Below are positions 28,319-36,520 of a stretch of DNA of 64,000 nucleotides, piece by piece (position 1 is the stretch's first letter; each line of letters opens with the position of its first letter). The stretch is from CAVXJN01 sp963762165. Its GTDB lineage: Bacteria > Pseudomonadota > Gammaproteobacteria > JASBUN01. A program made the translations under genes and the position numbers. The stretch covers positions 124,001-188,000 of the forward strand of contig CAVXJN010000003.1 in the NCBI GenBank assembly GCA_963762165.1, read 5' to 3'. Below the pieces are notes generated by a model. The model was not told where the DNA came from, ran no database searches, and saw only the letters and a list, made by a program, of their open reading frames with translations.

Positions 28319-29051
28319 ATGACACAGTTAGCACTCGTAATCGATTTGAATGTTTGCGTCGGCTGCCATGCTTGCGTGACCAGTTGCAAGCAGTGGAACA
28401 CCTCGGGGCCTGCGGGTTTCTTGACCGACGAAAACCCATATGCCAAGGACCCGACCGGTACGTTTTTCAATCGCGTGCAGGCGTTCGAGATCGGCACCTT
28501 TCCCATGACCGAGACGGTGCACTTTCCGAAAAGCTGCCTGCATTGCGAAGACCCGCCCTGCGTACCCGTGTGCCCGACGGGCGCCAGCTACAAGCGCCAC
28601 CAGGACGGCATCGTGCTGGTGGATTACGACAAGTGCATCGGGTGCAAATACTGCTCCTGGGCGTGCCCTTACGGCGTGCGTGAAATCGACGAGCACCAGA
28701 AGGTGATGAAGAAATGCACGCTTGTGCGTGGACCGCATCTACGATCAGACGATCCCGGAAAACGAGCGCAAGCCGGCTTGCGTGACCGCCTGCCCGACCA
28801 ATGCGCGGTTGTTCGGCGACGTTCACGATCCGGAATCGGAAGTCTCGGTTGCGATCCGCGAGAGCGGCGGCTACCAGCTGATGCCTGAATGGGGTACCAA
28901 GCCGGCGAATCATTACCTGCCACGACGCAAGACTCGGATCACCATTCACGAGGATGAGTTGGTACGCGCCGACAACCCCCTGAAGAAGGAAGGCGTCAAG
29001 CCGCGACAGGTGGTACAGGAACAAACTCTGGACGATGTGACCAGTTGGTAA
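28319..29051 (+). pseudogene. soeB: SoeB-type iron-sulfur subunit, one frame break
   Basis: Electron-transfer subunit with four [4Fe-4S] cysteine sets: CVGCHACVTSC, CLHCEDPPCVPVC, CIGCKYCSWAC and KKCTLC-VDRIYDQ with ACVTACPTNARLFGD. The WNTSG insertion after the first cluster is typical of SoeB. One extra base (TT where T fits, near 28722) splits the fourth cluster. Restored length is about 243 residues. It passes electrons from SoeA to the membrane anchor. It follows soeA by 84 bases. Confidence 0.85.
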
Positions 29052-29133
29052 CAGCGCAACCAAGCGCGTACGCGCCGGGAGCCACGCATGATACCCGGCG
29101 GACAAGAGCAACATTGCAGTGGAGTGTTAATCG

Positions 29134-30113
29134 ATGCATCCGGCGTTTTCGGTAATATTTTTGACGACCCTCATCGGCGTTGGCCAGGGGCTGTTCCTTG
29201 CCCTGTTCACCGGCCAGAGCTATGCCGCCGTGGGCTTTTTGAACGTCACCAACCCCAATGCCTTTTACGGCTTCGGCAGCCTCATTGCCGTGCTGTTTCT
29301 CGGCGGCGGTCTGCTGGCGTCGTTCTTTCACCTGGGCCGGCCCGAGCGCGCCTGGCGCTCCGCGGCGCAGTGGCGCACTTCATGGCTGTCCCGGGAAGTC
29401 ATCGTGCTGCCCGCATTCATGGCCATCGTGTTGGTGTACGGGGCGCTGCATTTCTTCGGTTGGGACATCAATATTCTCGGCACCGACAATCCGTTGCAGG
29501 GCCAACTGAGCCTTTTTGTCGGCATCCTTGGCACTGCGGTCGCGTTCGGACTGTTTATCGCCACCGGCATGATCTACGCCTGCATCAAGTTTTTGCAGGA
29601 ATGGCACAGCCCGCTGACCATCGTCAATTTCATGCTGCTCGGCACCGCGTCCGGTTTCATGCTGGCCACTGCGTATGCTTCGATGTATGCGCCGAACCTG
29701 GTGACCCTGTACGGCGTTTGGGCCGTGATCATTACCCTTGCCGGCCTGGTGAGCCGCACCGCGTCTCTGATTCGCAATTCCCGCATCAAACACAAGTCGA
29801 GCTTGCAAACGGCCATCGGCGTCCGGCACGCACAGATACAGCAGAAATCCATGGGCATGATGGGCGGCTCGTTCAACACCCGCGAGTTCTTCCACGGCAA
29901 AAGCGCCGGCACGTCAAGCTGGTGAAGTGGAGTTTTCTGGTTCTGGCGTTTCCGGTCACGCTGGCGCTGCTCTGGGCGGGTCTTGGCAAGGGAAACCACG
30001 GCCTGCTGATCGCGGCCTTCGTGACACAGTATCTGGGACTGATCGCCGATCGCTGGGTGTTCTTTGCCCAGGCCAACCATCCGCAGAATCTGTACTACCA
30101 GACGGTTGGCTGA
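29134..30113 (+). pseudogene. soeC: SoeC/DmsC-type membrane anchor, one frame break
   Basis: A DmsC-family quinone-reactive anchor with about eight hydrophobic helices, starting MHPAFSVIFLTTLIGVGQGLFLALFTGQ. The reading frame stops at 29925, but the next frame continues HVKLVKWSFLVLAFPVTLALLWAGLG and ends IADRWVFFAQANHPQNLYYQTVG, the usual last helix and tail. Adding one C to the CC near 29907 (AAAAGCGCC) restores 326 residues. It carries electrons from sulfite into the quinone pool. Confidence 0.85.
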
Positions 30114-30131
30114 GAGCACGAGATGCGGAAA

Positions 30132-30158
30132 CAAAAAGCGCCGAAGGCGCTTTTTTTG
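30132..30158. terminator. Bidirectional terminator between soeC and pagL
   Basis: Short GC stem (GCGCC/GGCGC) with loop GAA, flanked by five A on one side and seven T on the other, so it can stop transcription from both convergent units. Confidence 0.9.
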
Positions 30159-30169
30159 TTTCTACCGGT

Positions 30170-30757
30170 TCAAAACCGATAGCCGAGCTCGATCAGATTG
30201 AGATTGATACCGTCGTTGGGCTCTTTGATTTCGGCGTTGGAGAAATGCATGAATCGCCAGCCCAGGTCGAACTGGTCGCCGCGACCGAAGGCGACGCCGA
30301 GCCCCAACGCCGTACCGAATTGCATGTGGATGCTGATATTGCGGTCGTGGATGCCGGTTTCAGTCAGATAATGCACGCCGGTGCTGGCATCGACATAGAG
30401 GTGCAGATCGTGAACCCAGCCACCCTTGGGTTCCAGGCGGGCGCCGAATCTGGCGCCGATGTCGTTGAGATTGCTGGCACGAGCGCCGCCTGCACTGTGC
30501 CAATGGCCCGCCGCCATAGCCCCAATACGGCAGAACGCTTCCAATTTCCGACAGATCGCCACGCAGGCGAATCCCAATACCATGCGATCCGCTCCATATG
30601 GATGTCGCCGCCATAGGGATCGGTCCCCGCGGCAATCGCGAGCCGGGTTGCCGGACGCGCCAGCGCCGCGCTCGCAGCGCCGAGGGTCAACGCCAACACG
30701 GCAAAACCTGCGTAGTACCGACGCGGTGCTCAACGCGCGGCTACGGGACTCGCTCAT
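30170..30757 (-). pseudogene. pagL: PagL-type lipid A 3-O-deacylase, frame-disrupted
   Basis: The C-terminal frame is intact: LNDIGARFGARLEPKGGWVHDLHLYVD, then FMHFSNAEIKEPNDGINLNLIELGYRF. It holds the PagL catalytic His and Ser (HFSNA) and the terminal Phe expected of an outer-membrane barrel. The N-terminal signal peptide and TDPYGGDIHMERIAWYWDSPAWRSVGNWK are in another frame, and a middle piece (YWGYGGG) is in the third. At least three shifts are needed, near 30720, 30560 and 30520. The start at 30757 overlaps the lipoprotein gene stop (ATGA). PagL removes the 3-linked acyl chain of lipid A. Damage here is heavier than the single indels elsewhere. Confidence 0.75.
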
Positions 30758-31101
30758 GGCAATGCCTCGATGGTGACGATCCGTACCGGCGTACCCCACA
30801 TGTGAACGCTGGCCAAGTCCAATGGTTGCACCGCTACGCGCACCCGCATGCCATGTTCCTGGAAGCGAGCCGGCAGCGACCGCGGATCGTAGCGGCTGCC
30901 ATCATCGGCGATCAAACCCCAGAACCCCCCTTCCAGTTCCACCCGCACCACGCGACCGTCGAAGCGGACCTGGTCGGGAACAGAACTGCCGGCAGCTGAC
31001 GGGTATTGCGCGCAACTCGCCGACAGCCCAAGCAAGGCGACGCACAACCATGCGTTTGCGGATGCCGGCCGGCGCAAGGCTCGAGGGCAGTTGCGGTTCA
31101 C
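30754..31101 (-). CDS. Small lipoprotein between the CarH-like regulator and pagL
   Basis: A 115-residue protein starting at GTG 31101, directly after the regulator stop. The signal sequence is followed by a lipobox-like LSASC. The mature domain (VPDQVRFDGRVVRVELEGGFWGLIADDGSRYDP, then VRVAVQPLDLASVHMWGTPVRIVTIEAL) looks like a small OB-like beta fold. The family is unknown. Its stop overlaps the pagL start by four bases, so regulator, lipoprotein and pagL probably form one transcript. Confidence 0.7.
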   Translation of the reverse strand: MNRNCPRALRRPASANAWLCVALLGLSASCAQYPSAAGSSVPDQVRFDGRVVRVELEGGFWGLIADDGSRYDPRSLPARFQEHGMRVRVAVQPLDLASVHMWGTPVRIVTIEALP

Positions 31102-31103
31102 AG

Positions 31104-32027
31104 TCAGGTCCGCAACTGTTCCAGTCGCTGGCGCAGCGCATCCAGATCGGGCACCTGCACAGCGCCGGCCTCGACGAGTCGGTCGCCATAGGCGGGCACC
31201 GAAGCGCCGCCTACGATCAAACTGAGCTCGGCCGGCAGCAAGGCGCGCAACTGCTGCACCTCGTCCACCAACATCGGGTCGTCCGGAGGATAGACAATAC
31301 TCAACGCCACTGCGCGCGCACCCCGCTGCAACGCCGTCGCCGCGATCTCGCTCGCCGGCGTATTGGTTCCCAGATACACAACCTGCCAACCTTCGCTGGC
31401 GGCGGTCAGGGCGGCCAACAACGCCCCGATTTCGTGGTGTTGCCCGACCGGGGTAGTCACCACGAGGGTCGGACCGCGCTCGGCCAGATTGGTGCTGACC
31501 AGCATCGCGCCGAGAAATGCGACTACGTGGGCGCTGGTCAGATGCTCATGGCAGATACGCAAACCGCCACTGCGCCACTGCTGCCCGACTTCGCGCATCA
31601 ACGGCACGATTACATCTTCATATAGCACAGGCCGGCTCAAGGCGGCGCCGGCCGCCGAAAGTGCGCGCTGCAAGGCACCGCTATCCATTTGTTCCACGGC
31701 CGCGAGGGCGCTGGCCAGGTAATCACCGGCTGCGCCGCTGCGCGGGCCACCGGCACTCTGTGCATCGTCGTCTGTGGTGAGTTGCGCCAGGGCCGCATCG
31801 TCGAGTCCGGCGACGTCACCGATCCTGCGCCCGGCAATGGTCGCCTTGCGCAGCAGGATCAGACGCCGAACGTCGCGGTCGGAGTACAACCGCCGACTGC
31901 CGTCGCGAACGGGTTGCACCGCACCATAGCGCCGTTCCCAAACCCGAATCACGTCGGCGCTGAGACCGCTGCGGCGCGCGGCCACCTGAATCGGGTGGCG
32001 GGCGATAGTAGAGGGAGTGTCGGCCAT
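31104..32027 (-). CDS. CarH/LitR-like MerR regulator with B12-binding domain
   Basis: A 307-residue transcription factor. Residues 10-75 are a MerR DNA-binding domain (IQVAARRSGLSADVIRVWERRYGAVQPVRDGSRRLYSDRDVRRL). Then come a helical cap and a cobalamin-binding Rossmann domain. The CarH signature W-x9-E-H is exact (WRSGGLRICHEH), and a lower-ligand His candidate lies in VGQHHEIGALL. The family uses adenosylcobalamin as a light sensor: it represses in the dark and releases DNA when light breaks the cofactor. It diverges from a fasciclin gene across a region with repeated palindromic sites, and leads a lipoprotein-pagL unit. Confidence 0.88.
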   Translation of the reverse strand: MADTPSTIARHPIQVAARRSGLSADVIRVWERRYGAVQPVRDGSRRLYSDRDVRRLILLRKATIAGRRIGDVAGLDDAALAQLTTDDDAQSAGGPRSGAAGDYLASALAAVEQMDSGALQRALSAAGAALSRPVLYEDVIVPLMREVGQQWRSGGLRICHEHLTSAHVVAFLGAMLVSTNLAERGPTLVVTTPVGQHHEIGALLAALTAASEGWQVVYLGTNTPASEIAATALQRGARAVALSIVYPPDDPMLVDEVQQLRALLPAELSLIVGGASVPAYGDRLVEAGAVQVPDLDALRQRLEQLRT

Positions 32028-32049
32028 GGCATGATTGTAACGACAAATA

Positions 32050-32062
32050 TTGTCCTGGACAA
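32050..32062. promoter_or_regulatory. Candidate operator 1 of the CarH-like regulator
   Basis: TTGTCCTGGACAA is a perfect 13-base palindrome (central T) just upstream of the TTGACA -35 element. It shares TTGTCNNGGAC with a second copy at 32092-32102, exactly 42 bp away, four helical turns. Confidence 0.6.
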
Positions 32063-32066
32063 ACGC

Positions 32067-32095
32067 TTGACATGGTCACCATGTAGCGCTATTGT
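32067..32095 (+). promoter_or_regulatory. Sigma70-type promoter of the fasciclin gene
   Basis: TTGACA, a 17-base spacer, TATTGT. The spacer holds a near-palindrome, CATGGTCACCATG, overlapping the -35. The downstream operator-like copy overlaps the -10, so a bound repressor would block polymerase. Confidence 0.7.
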
Positions 32096-32102
32096 CTAGG
32101 AC
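32092..32102. promoter_or_regulatory. Candidate operator 2 of the CarH-like regulator
   Basis: TTGTCTAGGAC repeats nine of eleven positions of the upstream palindrome and overlaps the -10 of the fasciclin promoter. Its dyad is imperfect. Confidence 0.5.
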
Positions 32103-32138
32103 GTGAATTGGACATTTAACCAACCAGGAGATAGACCC

Positions 32139-32654
32139 ATGACCGCCAGAACCCGTAATTCCCGTATTCCCGGCATCGTTGTGCTGCCGTTTGCCCTGAT
32201 GGGCCTGATCATGGCCGCCGCAGTTGCCTACGCCGGACCGCAAAAAAACGCAGAGCAGGATATCGTCGACACCGCGATCGCCGCGGGCAACTTCACGACG
32301 CTGGTAACCGCGCTGAAGAAAGCCGATCTGGTCGAAACATTGAAGGGAAAGGGACCGTTCACGGTGTTTGCGCCTACTGATGAAGCCTTCGCCAAGATCC
32401 CCAAGGCGCAGTTGGACGCGCTGCTGGCCGACAAGGCCGCGCTTACGAAAGTGCTCACGTATCACGTCGTGCCCGGCAAGGTGACCGCCGCTGACGTGGC
32501 GATGCTGGAAACCGCGGACACGGTCGAAGGGCAAGCGCTCAACATCCGCACCGACGACGGTGTGCAGGTGAACGACGCCCGCGTAATCAAGGCCGACATC
32601 GTCGCGAGCAACGGCGTCATCCATGTGATCGACCAGGTAATGCTGCCGCGCTGA
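32139..32654 (+). CDS. Secreted fasciclin (FAS1) domain protein
   Basis: A 171-residue protein with a signal sequence (about residues 10-33, ending AVAYAG) and one FAS1 domain: AAGNFTTLVTALKKADLVETLKGKGPFTVFAPTDEAFAKIP (H1 motif) and VIKADIVASNGVIHVIDQVMLP (H2 motif). FAS1 domains act in adhesion. Single-domain bacterial forms often sit beside light- or stress-responsive regulators. The start at 32139 follows AGGAG. Divergent from the CarH-like gene, it is a likely direct target. Confidence 0.93.
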   Translation: MTARTRNSRIPGIVVLPFALMGLIMAAAVAYAGPQKNAEQDIVDTAIAAGNFTTLVTALKKADLVETLKGKGPFTVFAPTDEAFAKIPKAQLDALLADKAALTKVLTYHVVPGKVTAADVAMLETADTVEGQALNIRTDDGVQVNDARVIKADIVASNGVIHVIDQVMLPR

Positions 32655-32688
32655 CCCCCCGTGGGAGCGCCCCCTCGCTCCCATGTTT

Positions 32689-32717
32689 AGGCCGGGACCC
32701 CTCCCGGCCTTTTTTTT
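32689..32717 (+). terminator. Rho-independent terminator after the fasciclin gene
   Basis: Nine-bp perfect stem AGGCCGGGA/TCCCGGCCT, loop CCCC, followed by further T residues. A second hairpin (TGGGAGCG/CGCTCCCA, 32662-32683) lies just before it. Confidence 0.93.
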
Positions 32718-32726
32718 GCGGCGCGG

Positions 32727-34313
32727 TTAGTGGCTGGTGCCCTCGGAGCGTTCGATCTTGTTGTAGACGTTGTACTTGCCCGAGGGTTTTTTCATGGGAA
32801 TGCGTTTGATCTCCCGCAGCGTTTTGGCGTCGTACACCACCACCGCGCCATCCACATCCCAGATACTGAGCAACGCATAGCGACCATAGCGATCGAACTC
32901 CACGTGCGCGGCGGTCTTGCCCGGCGCCGGGCGCAGGGTTTTGACAATCTCCAGGCTGCGCTTGTCGATCACGTGTACGGCATCTTTGTCGGGCCCGAAG
33001 AACACGTCCACCCACGCGTAGGGACTGTTCTCGTGGCTGCGCATGAAGAAACCGGGGCCCAGGGTTTTGATATGTTTGATGGTCTTCCAGTCGGACATAT
33101 CAATAATGCTGACCTGGCCTTGCTTGAGATTGGGCGTAGCGAGGACCCGCCGGCCCTGATATTGCCAACTGATGCCCGACCCCAGGTGCGGCAGTCCGGT
33201 CAACTCCAGGTCGGCGACTTTGCGCCCGACGATCAGGTTGATCACCTGCCCTTGCTTGGCGTTGCGCGCCGCGCCGATCAAATGGGTGTAGGACTGGTCG
33301 AAAAAGAAATCATCCAGGTAATCGTCGAGCACGATCCGACGCACAGGGAAGGGTCCTTTTTCCGCCAGCGCCTCGCCCATGCGGTAATCGTGGACCAAGC
33401 CGCGGTATACCGGCTCGGGAAGGTCGGCGTAACTGATCTCCCATACTTCCGGGATATCCTTCAGCGCAGCAACGAAACTGTGTCGCGGTGGTGCGGCATA
33501 CACGGCGCTGACCCGGGAACTGTGGCCCTGATCGTCCTTGACCTCGAACCGTTTGACCGGTGTCAGGTCCCGTGCGTCCAACAATACAAGGGTGTGCGGC
33601 AGGTAGTTGGCCACCATTACATAGCGGCCGTCGCCCGATACCGCCAAGTTACGAGTGTTGATACCGGCGCGGATCTCGGCCACTGTCTGCAGACTGTAGA
33701 GATCGTACTTGCTGATCCAGCCGTCGCGGGAAGCGAAATACACGAATCGGCCGTCGGGTGAAAACTTCGGTCCGCCGTGCAATGCAATGCGCGTCACAAA
33801 GCGATGGATGGGCTCGAGCCGATCCCCATCAAGGATGGTGGCGTGATGATCCGCCAGCTCGACCACTACGAACAGGTTGAGCGGGTCGGCATCGAACACC
33901 GGTTTGGCCGGCAACGTCGCCAACGGGTGTTCGATGATCTGAGTGGCGCGAATCTGTTCCAGGCCCCATTCGGGTTCTTTTGCCGGAGGCGTGTAGATCA
34001 ACTGCACCAGAAGCCGGATCTGTGCTTCACTCAGGCGGTCACCGAACGGCGGCATCTGCGTGGCGGGGCGCCCCTCGGCGATCACCTTGGCGGCCTGGTG
34101 CGGCTTGAGACGTCCCAGATTCTCCGGCAACAACGCCGGCCCCATCTGCCCCAGGCGGTCAGCGCCATGGCAGGCAGCGCAGTGCTCGGCGTAAAGTCCG
34201 GCCGCGCTGCGCGCCGCCGCGGCACGCGCCTGCGACTGCGGCAAGCACAAGGCGCCGCAGCCGCTCAGCACGAGCACCGCCAGCCAGACCCTCATCGGCT
34301 TCTTTTCGCTCAT
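32727..34313 (-). CDS. nirN: NirN, dihydro-heme d1 dehydrogenase
   Basis: A 528-residue periplasmic protein: signal peptide, N-terminal c-type cytochrome with CAACH near residue 47, and an eight-bladed d1-type propeller. NirN oxidises dihydro-heme d1 to heme d1 at the end of cofactor assembly and hands it on toward NirS. The heme domain ends with a Met-containing MPPFGDRLSEAQI. It resembles NirS but is shorter at its N-terminus and ends the nir transcript, as in Pseudomonas. Its start overlaps the upstream cytochrome gene by four bases (ATGA). Confidence 0.93.
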   Translation of the reverse strand: MSEKKPMRVWLAVLVLSGCGALCLPQSQARAAAARSAAGLYAEHCAACHGADRLGQMGPALLPENLGRLKPHQAAKVIAEGRPATQMPPFGDRLSEAQIRLLVQLIYTPPAKEPEWGLEQIRATQIIEHPLATLPAKPVFDADPLNLFVVVELADHHATILDGDRLEPIHRFVTRIALHGGPKFSPDGRFVYFASRDGWISKYDLYSLQTVAEIRAGINTRNLAVSGDGRYVMVANYLPHTLVLLDARDLTPVKRFEVKDDQGHSSRVSAVYAAPPRHSFVAALKDIPEVWEISYADLPEPVYRGLVHDYRMGEALAEKGPFPVRRIVLDDYLDDFFFDQSYTHLIGAARNAKQGQVINLIVGRKVADLELTGLPHLGSGISWQYQGRRVLATPNLKQGQVSIIDMSDWKTIKHIKTLGPGFFMRSHENSPYAWVDVFFGPDKDAVHVIDKRSLEIVKTLRPAPGKTAAHVEFDRYGRYALLSIWDVDGAVVVYDAKTLREIKRIPMKKPSGKYNVYNKIERSEGTSH

Positions 34314-34798
34314 CGGCTTTCCTCGGCCGCCGGCGCGCGATCGGCCGCCTCGAGCCGGTAGGTCCCGTGGCAGGCGATGCAGTTGCTCATCAGGTCGCCC
34401 AGCTGTCGCAGCACTACCGAGCGATCGCCGAGGTCCTCGGCATCCTGCGCCAAGCGGTCGAAACGCTGGTGCGTGTCGAACCCCAGTTGCTTGAATCCCA
34501 GCGGCAGCTTCGCCACCAGGCTGAGGGGAACGGCCCGGCGCGCCTCAGCGCCGACCCGACGCGCGGCCTGCGCCGCGGCTTCGGGGCGGCCGTCGGCCAA
34601 CGCCGCGGTGATCTGCTGCGTCGCCTGCAGGAAATCGCGCATCTCCGCCAGCACCAATTCCCGCTCGGCTGGGCTCAAGACGATGGTCTGGCGCCCAGCC
34701 ACCGGTTCGGCCACCCGCCCGGCGACCAGAAAATAATACGCGAGGCCGATGACCACCGCAGCCAGCACCGCCGCTGTTATACAGCACCAGATTTTCAT
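34310..34798 (-). CDS. Membrane-anchored monoheme c-type cytochrome in the nir operon
   Basis: A 162-residue protein with one N-terminal membrane helix (ITAAVLAAVVIGLAYYFLV) and a helical domain ending in a single heme motif, SNCIACHGTYRLE (about residues 137-149). A C-terminal CxxCH after four helices is the layout of cytochrome c'/c556. It is locked between nirJ and nirN by ATGA overlaps on both sides. It is not part of the classical nirSMCFDLGHJEN set. A role as electron acceptor for NirN, or donor to NirS in place of the missing NirM, is inferred from position only. Confidence 0.8.
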   Translation of the reverse strand: MKIWCCITAAVLAAVVIGLAYYFLVAGRVAEPVAGRQTIVLSPAERELVLAEMRDFLQATQQITAALADGRPEAAAQAARRVGAEARRAVPLSLVAKLPLGFKQLGFDTHQRFDRLAQDAEDLGDRSVVLRQLGDLMSNCIACHGTYRLEAADRAPAAEESR

Positions 34799-35988
34799 AC
34801 GCCGGCACGGCGGCTGTACGGCGTCACTTTCAAGCGTTCGCCGCCGGAGGCGACCCCGATCTCCTCGTCGCTGAGATAGCAGGCCGGGTCTTCGGCCCAA
34901 GGATCGCCGGTGAGCTGGTGGGCACGCACGCGGGTGTTGCCGCCGCAGATCGCCTGATAGGCGCATGCGCCGCAGCGCCCCCGCAGCGGCCGCGGTCTCG
35001 ACTTCAGACCTGCCATGAGGGGATCGGAGGTGTCAGGCCAGATTTGTGAAAAAGGCCGCTGCCGCACATTGCCCAGATCGTAGTGCCACCAGAACGTATC
35101 CGGGTGCACCGTACCGAGGTTGTCGATGTTGGCGATGTTGACGCCGGAGGCGTTGCCGCCCCACTGCTCGAGCACGGCGCGCATGTGCGCTTCGCGCTCC
35201 GGAAAATTGCGCCGGATCCAGAACAGCAGATAGACCCCGTCGGCATCGTTGTTGCCGGTGACGAACTCGCGTTTGCGGCCCTGCTGAATATCGTTCCAGC
35301 AAGTGTCGAACAGCAACTCCATGGCGTCGCGACTGAGCTGGTGAACCACATCGTCCTTACGGTTCTTATTGCCGCGCCCGGCGTAATTCAAATGCGATAG
35401 ATAGAACTTGTCGACCCGCTCGGCCTCCATCAGCGCCAGCAAGTCCGGCAGCTCGGCGGCGTTGTCCTGGGTGATGGTGAAGCGCATGCCCACCTTGATG
35501 CCGCGGTCACGGCACAAACGAATGCCGCGCAGCGCCTGGTCGAATGCGCCCTGCTTACGGCGGAAGCGGTCATGGGTGGCGCGCAAGCCGTCCAGACTGA
35601 TACCGACGTAGTCGTAACCCACTGCGGCGATGCGCTCGATGTTGGTCTCGTCGATCAAAGTGCCGTTGGTGGACAAGCCCGTATAGAAACCCAGCGCTTT
35701 GGCGCGCGCCGAAATCTCGAAGATATCCGGCCGCAGCAACGGCTCACCCCCGGAGAGGATCAACACCGGAACACCGAATGCCTTCAGATCGTCCATGACC
35801 GTAAATACCTCGTCGGTGCTCAACTCCCCCGGGAAGTCACGGTCGGCGGAAATGGAATAGCAATGTTTGCAGGTGAGGTTGCAACGGCGCACCAGATTCC
35901 AGATCACGACCGGCCCAGGCGGCTCGCGCCGTGGCGCCAACGGTTTGGGCTGGGCGAGCTCCTGCATATAACGGCTGATGCGAAACAT
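34795..35988 (-). CDS. nirJ: NirJ, radical SAM protein of heme d1 synthesis
   Basis: A 397-residue radical SAM/SPASM enzyme. The SAM cluster is CNLTCKHCYS near residue 35, followed by LILSGGEPLLRPDIFE. A C-terminal auxiliary cluster region shows CGACAYQAICGGNTRVRAH. NirJ removes the propionate chains at C3 and C8 and installs the oxo groups of heme d1 in the cytoplasm. It starts nine bases after nirH, and its stop overlaps the cytochrome gene. Confidence 0.95.
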   Translation of the reverse strand: MFRISRYMQELAQPKPLAPRREPPGPVVIWNLVRRCNLTCKHCYSISADRDFPGELSTDEVFTVMDDLKAFGVPVLILSGGEPLLRPDIFEISARAKALGFYTGLSTNGTLIDETNIERIAAVGYDYVGISLDGLRATHDRFRRKQGAFDQALRGIRLCRDRGIKVGMRFTITQDNAAELPDLLALMEAERVDKFYLSHLNYAGRGNKNRKDDVVHQLSRDAMELLFDTCWNDIQQGRKREFVTGNNDADGVYLLFWIRRNFPEREAHMRAVLEQWGGNASGVNIANIDNLGTVHPDTFWWHYDLGNVRQRPFSQIWPDTSDPLMAGLKSRPRPLRGRCGACAYQAICGGNTRVRAHQLTGDPWAEDPACYLSDEEIGVASGGERLKVTPYSRRAGV

Positions 35989-35997
35989 GTTCGACTC

Positions 35998-36519
35998 CTA
36001 TTCCGGACGCAGCCTGAGCCCGGTTTTCTTGAGGATGGCAGTGCTGAACAACACCGCGTGACTGCACGCGTCCGCGCCCAGCATGGCTTTGATCTGCGCC
36101 ACCTTTTGCTGTACTTCGACCCGGTTCCGGCCGTGCACCATGGCGAATAAATTGTACGGCCATGCAGGCGGGTGCCGGGGCCTGCGGTAGCAATGACTGA
36201 CAAAGTCGAGCGCGCCGATTTTCGCGCCCAGTTCGTGCACCCTGGCATCAGGCACGTCCCACACCGACATGCCGTTGCCGTGAAAGCCGAGCCGGTAATG
36301 ATTGGGCACGGCGCCGATACGGCGAATCACGCCGCTATCGAGCATGCGCTGCACGCGCGACAAAACCTCGTCGGGCGACAACCCGAGCTGTTCGGCCAAA
36401 GCGTGATAGGGCCGCGACACCAACGGCAGGCCGGCCTGGGTCGCACGCACGATGCGCCGATCGATGTCATCGACGGTACCGTTCTCAGCGGCTGCTTGGT
36501 CCTGTAGCGGAATGGTCAC
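35998..36519 (-). CDS. nirH: NirH, siroheme decarboxylase subunit
   Basis: A 173-residue Lrp/AsnC-like protein with an N-terminal winged-helix region (VDDIDRRIVRATQAGLPLVSRPYHALAEQLGLSPDEVL) and a regulatory-type domain containing SHCYRRPRHPPAWPYNLFAMVHGR, where the conserved His is found. NirDLGH together decarboxylate siroheme to didecarboxysiroheme. The start is taken as GTG 36519, just after the nirG stop; the in-frame ATG at 36573 lies within nirG. Assignment among the four paralogues follows length and order (D, L, G, H). Confidence 0.88.
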   Translation of the reverse strand: MTIPLQDQAAAENGTVDDIDRRIVRATQAGLPLVSRPYHALAEQLGLSPDEVLSRVQRMLDSGVIRRIGAVPNHYRLGFHGNGMSVWDVPDARVHELGAKIGALDFVSHCYRRPRHPPAWPYNLFAMVHGRNRVEVQQKVAQIKAMLGADACSHAVLFSTAILKKTGLRLRPE

Positions 36520-36520
36520 T

